64,000 nucleotides of DNA from Tenacibaculum todarodis. Lineage in GTDB: Bacteria > Bacteroidota > Bacteroidia > Flavobacteriales > Flavobacteriaceae. The position numbers and the translations under genes are program-made. Numbering within the stretch: the stretch's first letter is position 1; each line of letters opens with the position of its first letter. The stretch spans positions 2,172,001-2,236,000 of the forward strand of contig NZ_CP018155.1 in NCBI RefSeq assembly GCF_001889045.1. Direction: 5' to 3'. The notes under the pieces were generated by a model, which made no database searches, had not been told where the DNA came from, and saw only the letters and a program-made list of their open reading frames with translations. This document shows positions 52,327-61,259 of the stretch, one piece after another.

Positions 52327-53823
52327 ATGAGCTTAAAATCATTCTTCGCTATACCTTTTGCCAAACTAGCTACAAAGCAGGTTAAAAAATGGGCAAAAAA
52401 ACCACACGAAACTCAAGAAAAAGTATTTCAATATTTAATTTCTGAAGGATGTAAAACTGCCTTTGGAAAAGATCATGATTTTGTTTCTATAAATACCTAC
52501 GAAGACTTTAAAAAGCGCGTGAAGGTTAATGATTACGAAGGTTTAAGACCTTATGTTGATAGAATAGTTGCGGGTGAAGAAAATGTTTTATGGAAAGGAA
52601 AACCTATCTATTTTGCTAAAACATCAGGAACAACTTCTGGCGCAAAATACATTCCTATTACAAAAGAATCGATGCCAACGCATATTAAAGCTGCACGTAA
52701 TGCTTTGTTATTTTACATTGCTGAAAAAAAGGATGCAAGTTTTGTAAACGGGAAAATGATTTTTTTACAAGGAAGTCCGGTTTTGGAGAACAAAAACGGC
52801 ATCAATTTAGGTCGTTTAAGCGGAATTGTAGCGCACTACGTTCCTAGTTATTTACTAAAAAACAGATTGCCAAGTTGGGAAACCAACTGTATTGAAGATT
52901 GGGATACAAAAGTTGATAAAATTGTAGAAGAAACGTTACCAGAAGACATGTCTGTTATTAGCGGAATTCCATCTTGGGTACAAATGTATTTTGAAAAACT
53001 AATAGAAAAAACGGGGAAACCAATTTCAGAAATTTTTCCGAATTTCAACTTCTTTATTTACGGTGGCGTTAATTTTGAACCTTATAAAAATAAGTTCGAA
53101 TCGCTTATTGGTAAAAAGGTAGATTATATAGAATTGTATCCAGCTTCCGAAGGTTTTATAGCCTATCAAGACACACAGACCGAAAAAGGAATGTTATTAC
53201 AACTTGATTCTGGTATTTTCTATGAGTTTATTCCTGCTTCAGAATTTTTTGATGAAAATCCGACTAGGATTTCTTTAAAAGATGTTCAGTTAGGTGTAAA
53301 TTATGTTATTATTTTAAACACAACTGCCGGTTTATGGGGTTACAATATTGGTGATACAGTAGAATTTACTTCATTAAAACCCTATAGAATAAAAGTTTCT
53401 GGGCGTATAAAGCATTTTATTTCCGCCTTTGGCGAACATGTTATTGGTAAAGAAGTAGAGAAGGCTTTGAATGATGCTATTATTGGAACTTCAACAACTA
53501 TAAGTGAATTTACAGTTGCACCTCAAGTAAATCCAGATAGTGGATTACCTTATCACGAATGGTTTATAGAGTTTGAAAACGAACCTGAAGATTTAGAAAA
53601 ATTAGCTTCAAAAATTGATGCTTCTATGCAAGCTCAAAACATTTATTATCTAGATTTAATTGATGGTAAAATATTGCGTCAATTAGTTATTAGAAAAGTA
53701 AAAAGAGGTGGTTTTCATGAATATATGAAATCGATTGGCAAATTTGGTGGACAAAACAAGATTCCACAGTTGTCTGATAATCGTAAAATTGCTGATGTAT
53801 TACAAAACTTTCTAAAAGAATAA
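52327..53823 (+). CDS. GH3 superfamily acyl-acid-amido synthetase-like protein
   Basis: 498 residues, related to plant GH3 enzymes that join acids such as auxin to amino acids through an adenylate. Motifs: FAKTSGTTSGAKYIPIT (ATP-binding, about 98), IELYPASEGFIAYQD (about 275) and the C-terminal VSGRIKHFISAFGEHVIGKEV (hinge region). Common in Bacteroidota, but the bacterial substrate is unknown. It follows the M23 gene with no gap. Confidence 0.9.
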   Translation: MSLKSFFAIPFAKLATKQVKKWAKKPHETQEKVFQYLISEGCKTAFGKDHDFVSINTYEDFKKRVKVNDYEGLRPYVDRIVAGEENVLWKGKPIYFAKTSGTTSGAKYIPITKESMPTHIKAARNALLFYIAEKKDASFVNGKMIFLQGSPVLENKNGINLGRLSGIVAHYVPSYLLKNRLPSWETNCIEDWDTKVDKIVEETLPEDMSVISGIPSWVQMYFEKLIEKTGKPISEIFPNFNFFIYGGVNFEPYKNKFESLIGKKVDYIELYPASEGFIAYQDTQTEKGMLLQLDSGIFYEFIPASEFFDENPTRISLKDVQLGVNYVIILNTTAGLWGYNIGDTVEFTSLKPYRIKVSGRIKHFISAFGEHVIGKEVEKALNDAIIGTSTTISEFTVAPQVNPDSGLPYHEWFIEFENEPEDLEKLASKIDASMQAQNIYYLDLIDGKILRQLVIRKVKRGGFHEYMKSIGKFGGQNKIPQLSDNRKIADVLQNFLKE

Positions 53824-53826
53824 ATC

Positions 53827-54384
53827 ATGAAAATAGTAGCAACTTGTTTAGGTGATAAAAAAGAAATTGAATGGAAAGGAGAAACTGTAACAACTGGAAT
53901 TTTTAAATATGCAGTTGACAAACCTGTTTTTTTAGATCTTGAAGATGTAAAAGGAGATACTATTTGTAACAGAGAAAACCATGGTGGAATATTACAAGCT
54001 ATTTATGGTTATTCTTTAAAGCATTACGCCTATTTTAAAGAGTTTCACCCAAATTTAGATTTTGAAATGGGAATTTTCGGTGAAAACTTAACTACTGATG
54101 ATTTAGATGAAACTAAAATTCATCAAGGTGATACTTTTAAAGTTGGAGATGCTATTTTAGAAGTAACTCTTCCAAGAAACCCATGTTATAAATTAGGAAT
54201 TCGTTTTAACGACATGAAAATTGTTAAGCAATTTTGGAATACTACTTTTTGTGGTGTTTATTTTAAAGTTTTACAAACGGGTTTTGTAAAAACTGGAGAC
54301 GTATTTCAACAAATAAAAAGTTGTCCAAAAAACCCAACAATTGCAGATTTGTATATTGCAGAACATACTAAAAAGGGTCTGTAA
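53827..54384 (+). CDS. MOSC domain-containing protein
   Basis: 185 residues of the YiiM type. The MOSC signature includes DKPVFLDLEDVKGDTICNRENHGG (about 37-60), EMGIFGENLTT, and the conserved Cys in LPRNPCYKLGIRF (about 121). Relatives reduce N-hydroxylated compounds with a molybdenum cofactor. It starts 3 bases after the GH3 stop. Confidence 0.9.
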   Translation: MKIVATCLGDKKEIEWKGETVTTGIFKYAVDKPVFLDLEDVKGDTICNRENHGGILQAIYGYSLKHYAYFKEFHPNLDFEMGIFGENLTTDDLDETKIHQGDTFKVGDAILEVTLPRNPCYKLGIRFNDMKIVKQFWNTTFCGVYFKVLQTGFVKTGDVFQQIKSCPKNPTIADLYIAEHTKKGL

Positions 54385-54398
54385 AATTATTGGTAAAA

Positions 54399-54420
54399 GC
54401 TCTTTCTTTTCAGAAAGAGC
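54399..54420. repeat. Short hairpin after the MOSC gene
   Basis: GCTCTTTCT pairs with AGAAAGAGC around a TTTC loop; no T run follows, so its role as terminator is weak. Confidence 0.4.
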
Positions 54421-54541
54421 CTAATTCACCAAGAAAAAGACCCCTACTTCTTTTTCTATAGCATAACAAATTTATAAAAATTTCTTCAACTAAATTTGTA
54501 AAAAATCGAAATTGAATGATTTCTAAATATTTAATAAACGT

Positions 54542-54576
54542 AAAAATCCCGAACAAATTGCTCGGGATTTTTTTTA
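54542..54576. terminator. Terminator, mainly for mscL
   Basis: AAAATCCCGA pairs with TCGGGATTTT; T residues follow on the plus strand and A/T runs on the minus strand, so it works in both directions in this convergent gap. Confidence 0.8.
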
Positions 54577-54597
54577 TTTCAGTAAATTAAAAAAAAA

Positions 54598-55008
54598 TTA
54601 TTTCTTTGATAATAAATCTCTAATTTCAGTTAATAAGTCTTCTTGACTTGGTCCTGCTGGAGCTTCCTCTGCAGCTTCTTCTTTCTTCTTCATATTATTA
54701 TAACCTTTAATCATCATAAACATAACTAAACCTACAATAATTAAGTTGATAATTGAGTCAATCCAAGCACCATACATAATTGCATTTTCTGGAGTTGTAA
54801 CTTTTCCTGCTGCATCTGCAACAGCTTCAGATAAAACATACTTTTTGTCTGCAAAACTTACTCCTCCTGTAAACATACCAACTACCGGCATTACAATATT
54901 ACTTACAAAACCTTTTACAACGGTACCAATTGCACCAGCCATAATTACAGCAACGGCAAATTCAATAACATTACCGCCTGTAATAAACTCTTTAAATTCT
55001 TTTAACAT
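54598..55008 (-). CDS. mscL: Large-conductance mechanosensitive channel
   Basis: Inner-membrane safety valve opening in hypo-osmotic shock. 136 residues. N-terminal MLKEFKEFITGGNVIEFAVAVIMAGAIG (amphipathic helix then TM1 gate), periplasmic loop (about 45-75), TM2 (about 78-100, SIINLIIVGLVMFMMIKGYN) and a charged cytoplasmic helix (LLTEIRDLLSKK). Confidence 0.95.
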   Translation of the reverse strand: MLKEFKEFITGGNVIEFAVAVIMAGAIGTVVKGFVSNIVMPVVGMFTGGVSFADKKYVLSEAVADAAGKVTTPENAIMYGAWIDSIINLIIVGLVMFMMIKGYNNMKKKEEAAEEAPAGPSQEDLLTEIRDLLSKK

Positions 55009-55064
55009 GATTCTTTGTTTTTAATTTGTTAATCGGCTCGAAATTAAGAAAATTTTAACAAAAA

Positions 55065-56168
55065 TTAATGTTTTACAATTCTTTTTACTCTTTGAGAGAT
55101 ACCAGTAAGTACTTCATAAGGTATTGTTTCTGCTTTATAAGCCATATATTCAACTATTTGTTGATGGTTAAAAACAATAACCTCATCTCCTTCTTTACAT
55201 TCAATATTAGTAACATCAACCATAATCATGTCCATACAAACATTACCAATTATCATTGCTTTTTGATTGTTAATAACAACAAAACCTACTTCATTTCCTA
55301 ATTTACGAGATATTCCATCTGCATGACCAATTGGTAAAGTTGCTGTTTTTGTAGGTCTTTTTGCCACAAAAGCACGGTTGTAACCCACAGTTTCACCTTG
55401 TTCAATTAAATGTAATTGAGATATAATTGTTTTTAAAGTATGTGTGTTTTTTAGTTGTGCTGTAACTTCTGGATTATTTCCAAAACCATATAATCCAATA
55501 CCAACTCGCACCATATCAAATTGCGCTTGGGCATAATTAACAACGCCAGACGTGTTTAAGATATGTATCATAGGTTCGTAACCTAGATGTTTATACATTT
55601 CTTTTACAATAAATGCAAAGTTGTTAATTTGATTGATAGTGAAATCTTGTTCTTCTGCAACGTTACTTGCTGCTAAATGAGAAAATATAGATTGAACCTT
55701 AACATTATTCGATTTTTTTAAATCTACTAAAATATTACCAATATCATTATGCCAAAAGCCTAACCTGTTAAGACCTGTGTTAAATTTTATATGAATTGGA
55801 TAATTCATTAACGGAGCTTCATCTGCATATTTTAAAAAAGCAGAAAGTATTTTAAAATTGTATAAATTAGGTTCTAATCTATGTTTTACAATACTATCAA
55901 TATTTGCAATTTGCGGGTGTAAAACTAAAATTGGTGTTTCAATACCAGCTTCACGAAGCGCAATTCCTTCAGCTGCATACGCAACTGCAAAATAAGCAAC
56001 ATCATCTTTTATAATTTTTGCAACTTCTATACTATCACTTCCGTAGCCAAAAGCTTTTACAACAGCCATCATTTTGGTTGTTGGTTGTAGTTGTTTTTTA
56101 AAAAACGCTAAATTATGTTTGATTGCTTTCGCATCAATTTCTAATACAGTTACGTGATTATTCATCAT
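55065..56168 (-). CDS. alr: Alanine racemase
   Basis: PLP enzyme making D-alanine for peptidoglycan. 367 residues. PLP-lysine motif [13 protein letters not shown] (about residues 34-46; the family has AVVKANAYGHG), and the catalytic Tyr region [16 protein letters not shown] (about 266). The C-terminus [14 protein letters not shown] is usual. The ATG overlaps the last bases of tdk (11 bases), so the two are coupled. A second in-frame ATG one codon later is equally possible. Confidence 0.95.
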   Translation of the reverse strand: MMNNHVTVLEIDAKAIKHNLAFFKKQLQPTTKMMAVVKAFGYGSDSIEVAKIIKDDVAYFAVAYAAEGIALREAGIETPILVLHPQIANIDSIVKHRLEPNLYNFKILSAFLKYADEAPLMNYPIHIKFNTGLNRLGFWHNDIGNILVDLKKSNNVKVQSIFSHLAASNVAEEQDFTINQINNFAFIVKEMYKHLGYEPMIHILNTSGVVNYAQAQFDMVRVGIGLYGFGNNPEVTAQLKNTHTLKTIISQLHLIEQGETVGYNRAFVAKRPTKTATLPIGHADGISRKLGNEVGFVVINNQKAMIIGNVCMDMIMVDVTNIECKEGDEVIVFNHQQIVEYMAYKAETIPYEVLTGISQRVKRIVKH

Positions 56169-56769
56169 CTTTTATTGCTGTTTTTTCTTGTTGCTCTCTT
56201 AATGCTTTATAATACGCAGCTCTACTTAACGGCTCATATTCTTGTGTTTCTCCAAGTAAAACCAAATCTTCACTTTGCGCTTTTCTAAAACTATAATGTG
56301 CTAAATTTCCTGTTCTTGTACATACAGCATGCACTTTGGTTACGTATTCTGCAGTTGCCATTAGTGCTGGCATTGGCCCAAAAGGTTTTCCTTTAAAATC
56401 CATATCTAAACCAGCAACAATTACTCTAATTCCTCTATTTGCTAATTCGTTACAAACGTTTACAATTTCATCATCGAAAAACTGAGCTTCATCTACGCCA
56501 ACTACATCAACATTATTAGCTAATAATAATATATTAGACGATGCAGGAACTGGTGTGGAACGAATTCTACTATCGTTATGAGAAACAACTTCTTCTTCAT
56601 CATAACGCGTATCTACGGCAGGTTTAAAAATCTCAATACGTTGTTTTGCAAACTGTGCTCGTTTAAGTCTTCTTATCAACTCTTCTGTTTTACCAGAAAA
56701 CATTGAGCCACAAATTACTTCAATCCAACCAAATTGTTCTGTATGATTTACTGTATTTTCAAGAAACAT
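56158..56769 (-). CDS. tdk: Thymidine kinase (type II), zinc cysteines mostly lost
   Basis: Phosphorylates thymidine for salvage. 203 residues. P-loop [15 protein letters not shown] (about 22-36), [13 protein letters not shown] with the catalytic Glu, and lasso-region [16 protein letters not shown]. Of the four zinc Cys of the family only the first (AVC) remains, and the usual C-terminal CxxC is replaced (PLSRAAY), so the structural zinc is probably absent. Coupled to alr. Confidence 0.94.
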   Translation of the reverse strand: MFLENTVNHTEQFGWIEVICGSMFSGKTEELIRRLKRAQFAKQRIEIFKPAVDTRYDEEEVVSHNDSRIRSTPVPASSNILLLANNVDVVGVDEAQFFDDEIVNVCNELANRGIRVIVAGLDMDFKGKPFGPMPALMATAEYVTKVHAVCTRTGNLAHYSFRKAQSEDLVLLGETQEYEPLSRAAYYKALREQQEKTAIKDDE

Positions 56770-56820
56770 TTTGTAATTTTAAGGCTTAAAAGTTATTTTT
56801 AACTTACTTTGTAAAAGTAA

Positions 56821-56853
56821 CAAATTTATTAAAAATTCAGCCCAAAACTCAAA
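56821..56853 (-). promoter_or_regulatory. Promoter of tdk-alr
   Basis: On the minus strand TTTG (56853-56850), 21 bases, TAAATTTG (56828-56821), a good match to TTTG-N19-21-TAnnTTTG, about 52 bases before the tdk ATG. Confidence 0.65.
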
Positions 56854-56868
56854 TAACACTTACAACTT

Positions 56869-57666
56869 ATGCACAAAAAATTAGCAGCAGATTTAACTAG
56901 TTTAGCACATAGCATTTTACAACTAAAAAATAAAGAAGATGTACTTGTTCTTAAAGAGAAAGCTCATGAAATTTATGAAAAATTAGCTGTATTAGCTTAT
57001 GTAGAAGAATATATTAACACAACACCAAACGCTACAGCTACTAAAGAAGAGTTAATTAATAAAATTGAAAAAGCTTCTACCATAATAAACGAGCCTCTAA
57101 TAGAAGTTGAAGTACCTAAAGTTGTTCATGCTTTAGAAGAAGAAATTATTGGTGAAGTTGAAGAAGAAGAATCACAAATGACAGATGCCGCAGATGATTT
57201 TGCTGATGCTGTTATTGGTGATATTGAAAAAGACAAAGAAGAAACTTATATAGAACAGCCTTTTGAAGAATTAGAACAGTTATTTAATACAAACAATAGT
57301 TTTAAAGATGATGCAAAAGATGTTGGAGGAATTTCAAAAATGCCAACGTTAGAAGAAGAACTGCAAGACACAGTTTCTGTAGATGATGTTGTTAATTTAT
57401 TTGAAAAAGCAGAACAAAAGACTTTAAATGATCAACTTTTTGGTGATATACAAATTGGTTTGAATGATAGAATTGCCTTTGTAAAACATCTTTTTGATAA
57501 CAATCAAGGAGATTTTAATCGTGTAGTTTCTCAATTAAACACTCTTAAAACTGAAAAAGAAGCCAAAAAATTTATCAATAAAATGGTAAAACCAGATTAT
57601 AATTGGACTGGTAAAGAAGAGTATGAAACTCGTTTAATAGAAATAATTGAACGTAGATTTGCTTAA
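56869..57666 (+). CDS. Conserved acidic hypothetical protein
   Basis: 265 residues with no signal peptide: N-terminal helices (MHKKLAADLTSLAHSILQL), an acidic linker (about 85-185, many Glu and Asp), and a C-terminal helical domain (FDNNQGDFNRVVSQLNTLKT...DYNWTGKEEYETRLIEIIE). The latter resembles a flavobacterial protein I have seen beside tdk in other genomes, but I cannot name a family. It starts 99 bases from tdk, divergent, and precedes the glycosyltransferase by 4 bases. Confidence 0.75.
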   Translation: MHKKLAADLTSLAHSILQLKNKEDVLVLKEKAHEIYEKLAVLAYVEEYINTTPNATATKEELINKIEKASTIINEPLIEVEVPKVVHALEEEIIGEVEEEESQMTDAADDFADAVIGDIEKDKEETYIEQPFEELEQLFNTNNSFKDDAKDVGGISKMPTLEEELQDTVSVDDVVNLFEKAEQKTLNDQLFGDIQIGLNDRIAFVKHLFDNNQGDFNRVVSQLNTLKTEKEAKKFINKMVKPDYNWTGKEEYETRLIEIIERRFA

Positions 57667-57670
57667 AGAA

Positions 57671-58657
57671 ATGAATTCTGAACTAATTTTAATTCAAACT
57701 CATTTTCATAAAAGAAGAACTGGCGTTACACGTAGTATTGAAAATGTGTTACCATTTCTAGAAGCTAAAACAGCAACTTACGTTTATGGTTACGGAATTG
57801 AAGGAAACAAAATTTCTCGAAAAAAATTAAAATCGATTTTATTTTCTGATAAAAAAGTAGTGGTGCATTGCCATAGAAATAATGAGGTTTTACGCATGCT
57901 TTATTTTCGTTTTATAGGCGCTAAATTTACGCTTGTTTCTACGCGTCATGCTGAAACAAATCCTTCTGGTCTCACAAAACATTTACTTAAAAAGTCTGAC
58001 AAAGTTATTACACTTATTAAAAGCATGAGTGATAATTTGGGCATTAAAAACACCGTTGTTGGTCATGGAGTAAATATAAATAATTTTGCCCCAAACTCAA
58101 ATTCAACCTTAAAAAACATACCACAAGAAAATATTATTTTATGTGCGGGTAGAGTTAGAAAAGCAAAAGGTCAAATTGTGTTGTTAGAAGCTTCAAAAGT
58201 TTTAAAAACTCATAAAAACTGGGCGTTAGTTATTGTTGGAAAAGTAGATAAACCTGCTTTTTTAGAAGAATTAAAAGCAATTGCTAAAAAGCATCAAATA
58301 GAAAATCAGGTTTATTTTATAGATGAAACATCAGCTATTATATCTTATTATCAAGCAGCAAAAATAGCTGTTGTTCCTAGTTATTCAGAAGGATTTTCTT
58401 TAGTTACAGCAGAAGCAATGTCTTGCGAATGTAATGTTATAGCAACAAAAAATGTTGGTGTACATTCTAGTTTAATTTCAAATCAGAAAAACGGATATTT
58501 GTTTGAAGCAGGCAATGTTAATGAACTAGAAAACCTTTTATCAAAAGCGATAAAAAATGAGATTCCACATTTAGGAAAACAAGCGCGAGAAGAAATAATA
58601 GCAAATTGGAGTGCCAAAAAAGAAGCCGATAACTTAATGGCTGTATATAATTCTTAA
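57671..58657 (+). CDS. Glycosyltransferase family 4 protein
   Basis: 328 residues from the ATG at 57671 (MNSELILIQTHFHKRRTG), 4 bases after the preceding stop; an upstream ATG at 57647 would overlap the previous gene. GT-B fold: donor-binding domain with ILCAGRVRKAKGQIVLLEA (about 160) and the E-x7-E motif SYSEGFSLVTAEAMSCECNV (about 245). Likely transfers a sugar to cell-surface glycans (perhaps lipopolysaccharide core); acceptor unknown. Confidence 0.88.
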   Translation: MNSELILIQTHFHKRRTGVTRSIENVLPFLEAKTATYVYGYGIEGNKISRKKLKSILFSDKKVVVHCHRNNEVLRMLYFRFIGAKFTLVSTRHAETNPSGLTKHLLKKSDKVITLIKSMSDNLGIKNTVVGHGVNINNFAPNSNSTLKNIPQENIILCAGRVRKAKGQIVLLEASKVLKTHKNWALVIVGKVDKPAFLEELKAIAKKHQIENQVYFIDETSAIISYYQAAKIAVVPSYSEGFSLVTAEAMSCECNVIATKNVGVHSSLISNQKNGYLFEAGNVNELENLLSKAIKNEIPHLGKQAREEIIANWSAKKEADNLMAVYNS

Positions 58658-58661
58658 GATT

Positions 58662-59666
58662 ATGAAAAACTTGTATTTAGTAGTATTTGTTATGCTTTTT
58701 TTAAGTTGTAAATCAACTTACCAAACACAGACTTTTCAATCCAAAAACACACCATCTATTCCTGATTATAATCAAGAAATTAATTGGGCTGTTTTACCAA
58801 CAACCTACAACGAAGAATTACAAAAATTTGCACCAAATCAAACGGAAGTTAACAACTTAAAAGCAGATGTTTTTTACATTTATCCAACCTTAAATACTGA
58901 TAAAAAAGACATTCGTTGGAATGTACCAATTAATGACAAAGAACAACAAGATAAAGTTTTAAATTCGGCAGTAAAATACCAGGCTTCACCTTTTGCAACT
59001 TCTGGTAAAATCTATGTTCCATATTACAGACAAGCGCATGTACGTTCTTATACTTTATATAATGAAGGTGGAAAAGAAGCACTTGAAATTGCCTATTCAG
59101 ACGTTAAAAATGCATTTAAAACCTATTTAGAAAAATACAATAACGGAAGGCCAATAATTATTGCAAGTCATAGTCAAGGAACAACACATTCACGTAGATT
59201 GTTAAAAGAATTTTTTGATGAGAAACCACTAAAAAAACAATTAATAGCAGCTTATTTAGTTGGAATGGGCCTAAAACCAAATGAATTCAAGTCAATAAAA
59301 CCAATGTTTGAACCAACTGAAACCGGTGGATTTATTTCTTGGAACACTTTCAAAAAAGGAAAATTTCCTGAAAATAAAGATTGGTATAAAGGCAGCGTAA
59401 CTACAAATCCAATTACGTGGAATAACGCAAAAACTACCACTTTAGAACAGCATAAAGGTTTTTTATATACAAATGATAAATTATATAAAAAAGCGCTAAC
59501 TATAGAAATTACTGACGGATTAGTTTGGAGCACAAACCCTAAATTCCCGATGCGCTTTTTTATGTCTTTTATGAAAAATTACCATACAGGCGATATTAAT
59601 TTATTTTGGGAAGATGTAAAACAGAACGTAGAATTGAGAACTAAAACTTGGCTAAGCAAAAATTAA
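58662..59666 (+). CDS. DUF3089 alpha/beta-hydrolase-like lipoprotein
   Basis: 334 residues. Lipoprotein signal MKNLYLVVFVMLFLSC with Cys16. DUF3089 region: VFYIYPTLNTDKKDIRWN (about 65-82), YVPYYRQAHVRSY and the nucleophile elbow IIASHSQGTTHSRRLL (about 165-180, Ser in SHSQG). A secreted esterase-like role is inferred from the fold. It starts 4 bases after the glycosyltransferase stop. Confidence 0.85.
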   Translation: MKNLYLVVFVMLFLSCKSTYQTQTFQSKNTPSIPDYNQEINWAVLPTTYNEELQKFAPNQTEVNNLKADVFYIYPTLNTDKKDIRWNVPINDKEQQDKVLNSAVKYQASPFATSGKIYVPYYRQAHVRSYTLYNEGGKEALEIAYSDVKNAFKTYLEKYNNGRPIIIASHSQGTTHSRRLLKEFFDEKPLKKQLIAAYLVGMGLKPNEFKSIKPMFEPTETGGFISWNTFKKGKFPENKDWYKGSVTTNPITWNNAKTTTLEQHKGFLYTNDKLYKKALTIEITDGLVWSTNPKFPMRFFMSFMKNYHTGDINLFWEDVKQNVELRTKTWLSKN

Positions 59667-59717
59667 CGATTGTAACAAAACATTTGGTTTATCGTCTCTA
59701 AATTAAAACCAAGTATT

Positions 59718-60194
59718 ATGAAACAATTTTTAACTACCGTATTTTGCTTATTCATTTTAAGCATTTCAGCACAAGAAAAAAACTTTAAAGAATTTTACAA
59801 AGCACATAAAAAAGAAGCAGATGTTTCTTTAAATGTTCCTGGATTTATAGCAAGTTTTTTTATTGACGACCAAGATGACGAAGCATTAGATGCTTTATTA
59901 GACAAAGCAAACAATTACAAGGTATTAGTTTTTGACAATAATTCAACAAGTGTACAAAACGATTTTAAAAAATTTGTAAAAAGAAACAAATTAAAAACCA
60001 TTGTACGTATAAAAGATAAAGGAGATAGAATTAGCATTCACTTTAGAGAAGAAAAAAACCGAATTAAAGAAATTATAGTAAATGTCTTTAGTAAAAATAA
60101 AGACGCAGTTATGGTTGGTTTAAAAACAAACCTAACAAAAGAAGAATTAAATACAATTATTAGTAAAACCGATATTAAATTAGCTTCAAAATAA
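59718..60194 (+). CDS. DUF4252 domain-containing exported protein
   Basis: 158 residues. Signal peptide MKQFLTTVFCLFILSISA; the body matches DUF4252 (FIASFFIDDQDDEALDALLDK, YKVLVFDN, KDKGDRISIHFREEKNRIKEIIVN). In many Bacteroidota these genes sit beside an ECF sigma factor; none is here. Function unknown. Confidence 0.85.
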   Translation: MKQFLTTVFCLFILSISAQEKNFKEFYKAHKKEADVSLNVPGFIASFFIDDQDDEALDALLDKANNYKVLVFDNNSTSVQNDFKKFVKRNKLKTIVRIKDKGDRISIHFREEKNRIKEIIVNVFSKNKDAVMVGLKTNLTKEELNTIISKTDIKLASK

Positions 60195-60198
60195 AACT

Positions 60199-60229
60199 AA
60201 AAAGCCTCACAATTTGTGAGGCTTTTTTA
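60199..60229. terminator. Bidirectional terminator between DUF4252 and ArsC-like genes
   Basis: AAAAAGCCTCACAA pairs with TTGTGAGGCTTTTT with a one- to two-base loop; A and T runs allow action on both strands. Confidence 0.85.
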
Positions 60230-60574
60230 TCCAATTCTTTCTTTCAACGCTTCAACAACCTTCTTACTATTTCCAATAAAAATTTCATTTTCATCAATAA
60301 AAACAGGGCGTTTTAAAAAAGTATATTCATCTAAAATAAACTGTCTATAATCTTTTTCCAGCAACGTTTGGTTTTTCAAATCCATTGCTTTATACATTTT
60401 TGCACGCTTGTTAAACAAACTCTCATAACTATCCGTAAGTTTTCGCATTTCTTCTAATTGCTCTACATTAACAGGATTAGCTTTAATTTCTTGCTTCTCA
60501 AAACCTTCAATATTTACTTCTTTTAAAATACGTCTGCACGTATCGCAAGTTTGTAAAAAATAGACTTTCTTCAT
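60227..60574 (-). CDS. ArsC/Spx-family thioredoxin-like protein
   Basis: 115 residues, thioredoxin fold with a CDTCRRIL motif at residues 10-17. It is related to arsenate reductase (ArsC) and Spx. The family arginines needed for arsenate are not clearly in place (FLKRPVFIDENE is similar to LxRPxV), so arsenate reduction is possible but not shown. No arsenic resistance genes are adjacent. It stands convergent to DUF4252. Confidence 0.8.
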   Translation of the reverse strand: MKKVYFLQTCDTCRRILKEVNIEGFEKQEIKANPVNVEQLEEMRKLTDSYESLFNKRAKMYKAMDLKNQTLLEKDYRQFILDEYTFLKRPVFIDENEIFIGNSKKVVEALKERIG

Positions 60575-60613
60575 AATTTAAGATTATATTTACACTTCAA
60601 AATTACAATAAAA

Positions 60614-61069
60614 ATGACGACTCAATTTAATATTCTTGAAAAATCTAGAGCATTAACGCTAAAAGCAATAGACGGTTTAACATTAGAGCAATTACATAAA
60701 ATTCCAGACGGATTTAAAAATAACATTGCTTGGAACATTGCCCATTTAGTGGTTACACAACAGTTATTACAGTATAAATTATCGGGTTTAAATTGTTTGT
60801 GTCCAGAAGAATTAATAGAAACTTATAGAAAAGGAACTGTACCAACAACAACATTTACACAAGAAGAATTTGACGAAGTTTTAGAACTTTTCTCTGGCTT
60901 ACCAGAAACTTTACAAGAAGATTATGAAGCTGGTATTTTCGAGAATTATAATGAATATCCGACAAGCACTGGTTATGTTATAAAGTCTATAGAAAACGCA
61001 ATTTCATTTAATAACTATCACGAAGGTATCCATTTAGGTATTATCATGTCGCTTAAAAAATTCGTTTAA
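60614..61069 (+). CDS. DinB family protein
   Basis: 151 residues, four-helix DinB_2 fold. Metal-binding His candidates are in AWNIAHLVVTQQL (about 50) and NNYHEGIHLGIIMSL (about 137-141, H-x3-H), matching the triad of the family. Relatives are bacillithiol or mycothiol-type thiol transferases; substrate unknown here. Confidence 0.85.
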   Translation: MTTQFNILEKSRALTLKAIDGLTLEQLHKIPDGFKNNIAWNIAHLVVTQQLLQYKLSGLNCLCPEELIETYRKGTVPTTTFTQEEFDEVLELFSGLPETLQEDYEAGIFENYNEYPTSTGYVIKSIENAISFNNYHEGIHLGIIMSLKKFV

Positions 61070-61079
61070 AATTATAAGA

Positions 61080-61197
61080 AGCTATTTCCCGCTTGGAGTT
61101 TATCTTGAGCGTAGTCGAAAGGCACTCGCTTTTTCTTCGTGCTGATAAAAATCAGCATCTCAAAAAAGAGCTCAAACAAATGCTACAATCGGGGCTA
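61080..61197 (-). repeat. Structured intergenic repeat, copy E, with a nested REP
   Basis: On the minus strand TAGCCCCGATTG...GCGGGAAATAGCT. The closing pair here is CCCG/CGGG where copies A and C have CCTG/CAGG. The inner stem CTCTTTTTTG/AGAAAAAGCGAG has an extra GCTGAT/ATCAGC hairpin. A REP-like sequence is inserted near the 3' side (61101-61121). Confidence 0.7.
61101..61121 (-). repeat. REP-like sequence nested in structured repeat copy E
   Basis: On the minus strand it reads TTTCGACTACGCTCAAGATA, a relative of the in-gene sequence at 25795-25817. Confidence 0.65.
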
Positions 61198-61259
61198 AGC
61201 ATATTTATAAGGTAAGTGCAAATTTTGTGTTCTATTCAATTTAAAGCAACCTAATCAGT

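Noticed and set aside
60227-60574. Arsenic resistance operon
   Set aside because: A single ArsC/Spx-like gene without arsB, acr3 or arsR; housekeeping redox role more likely.
61198-61259. SAM or other riboswitch before metB
   Set aside because: Only about 60 bases remain between the structured repeat and the start codon, and no SAM-riboswitch core motif is visible.
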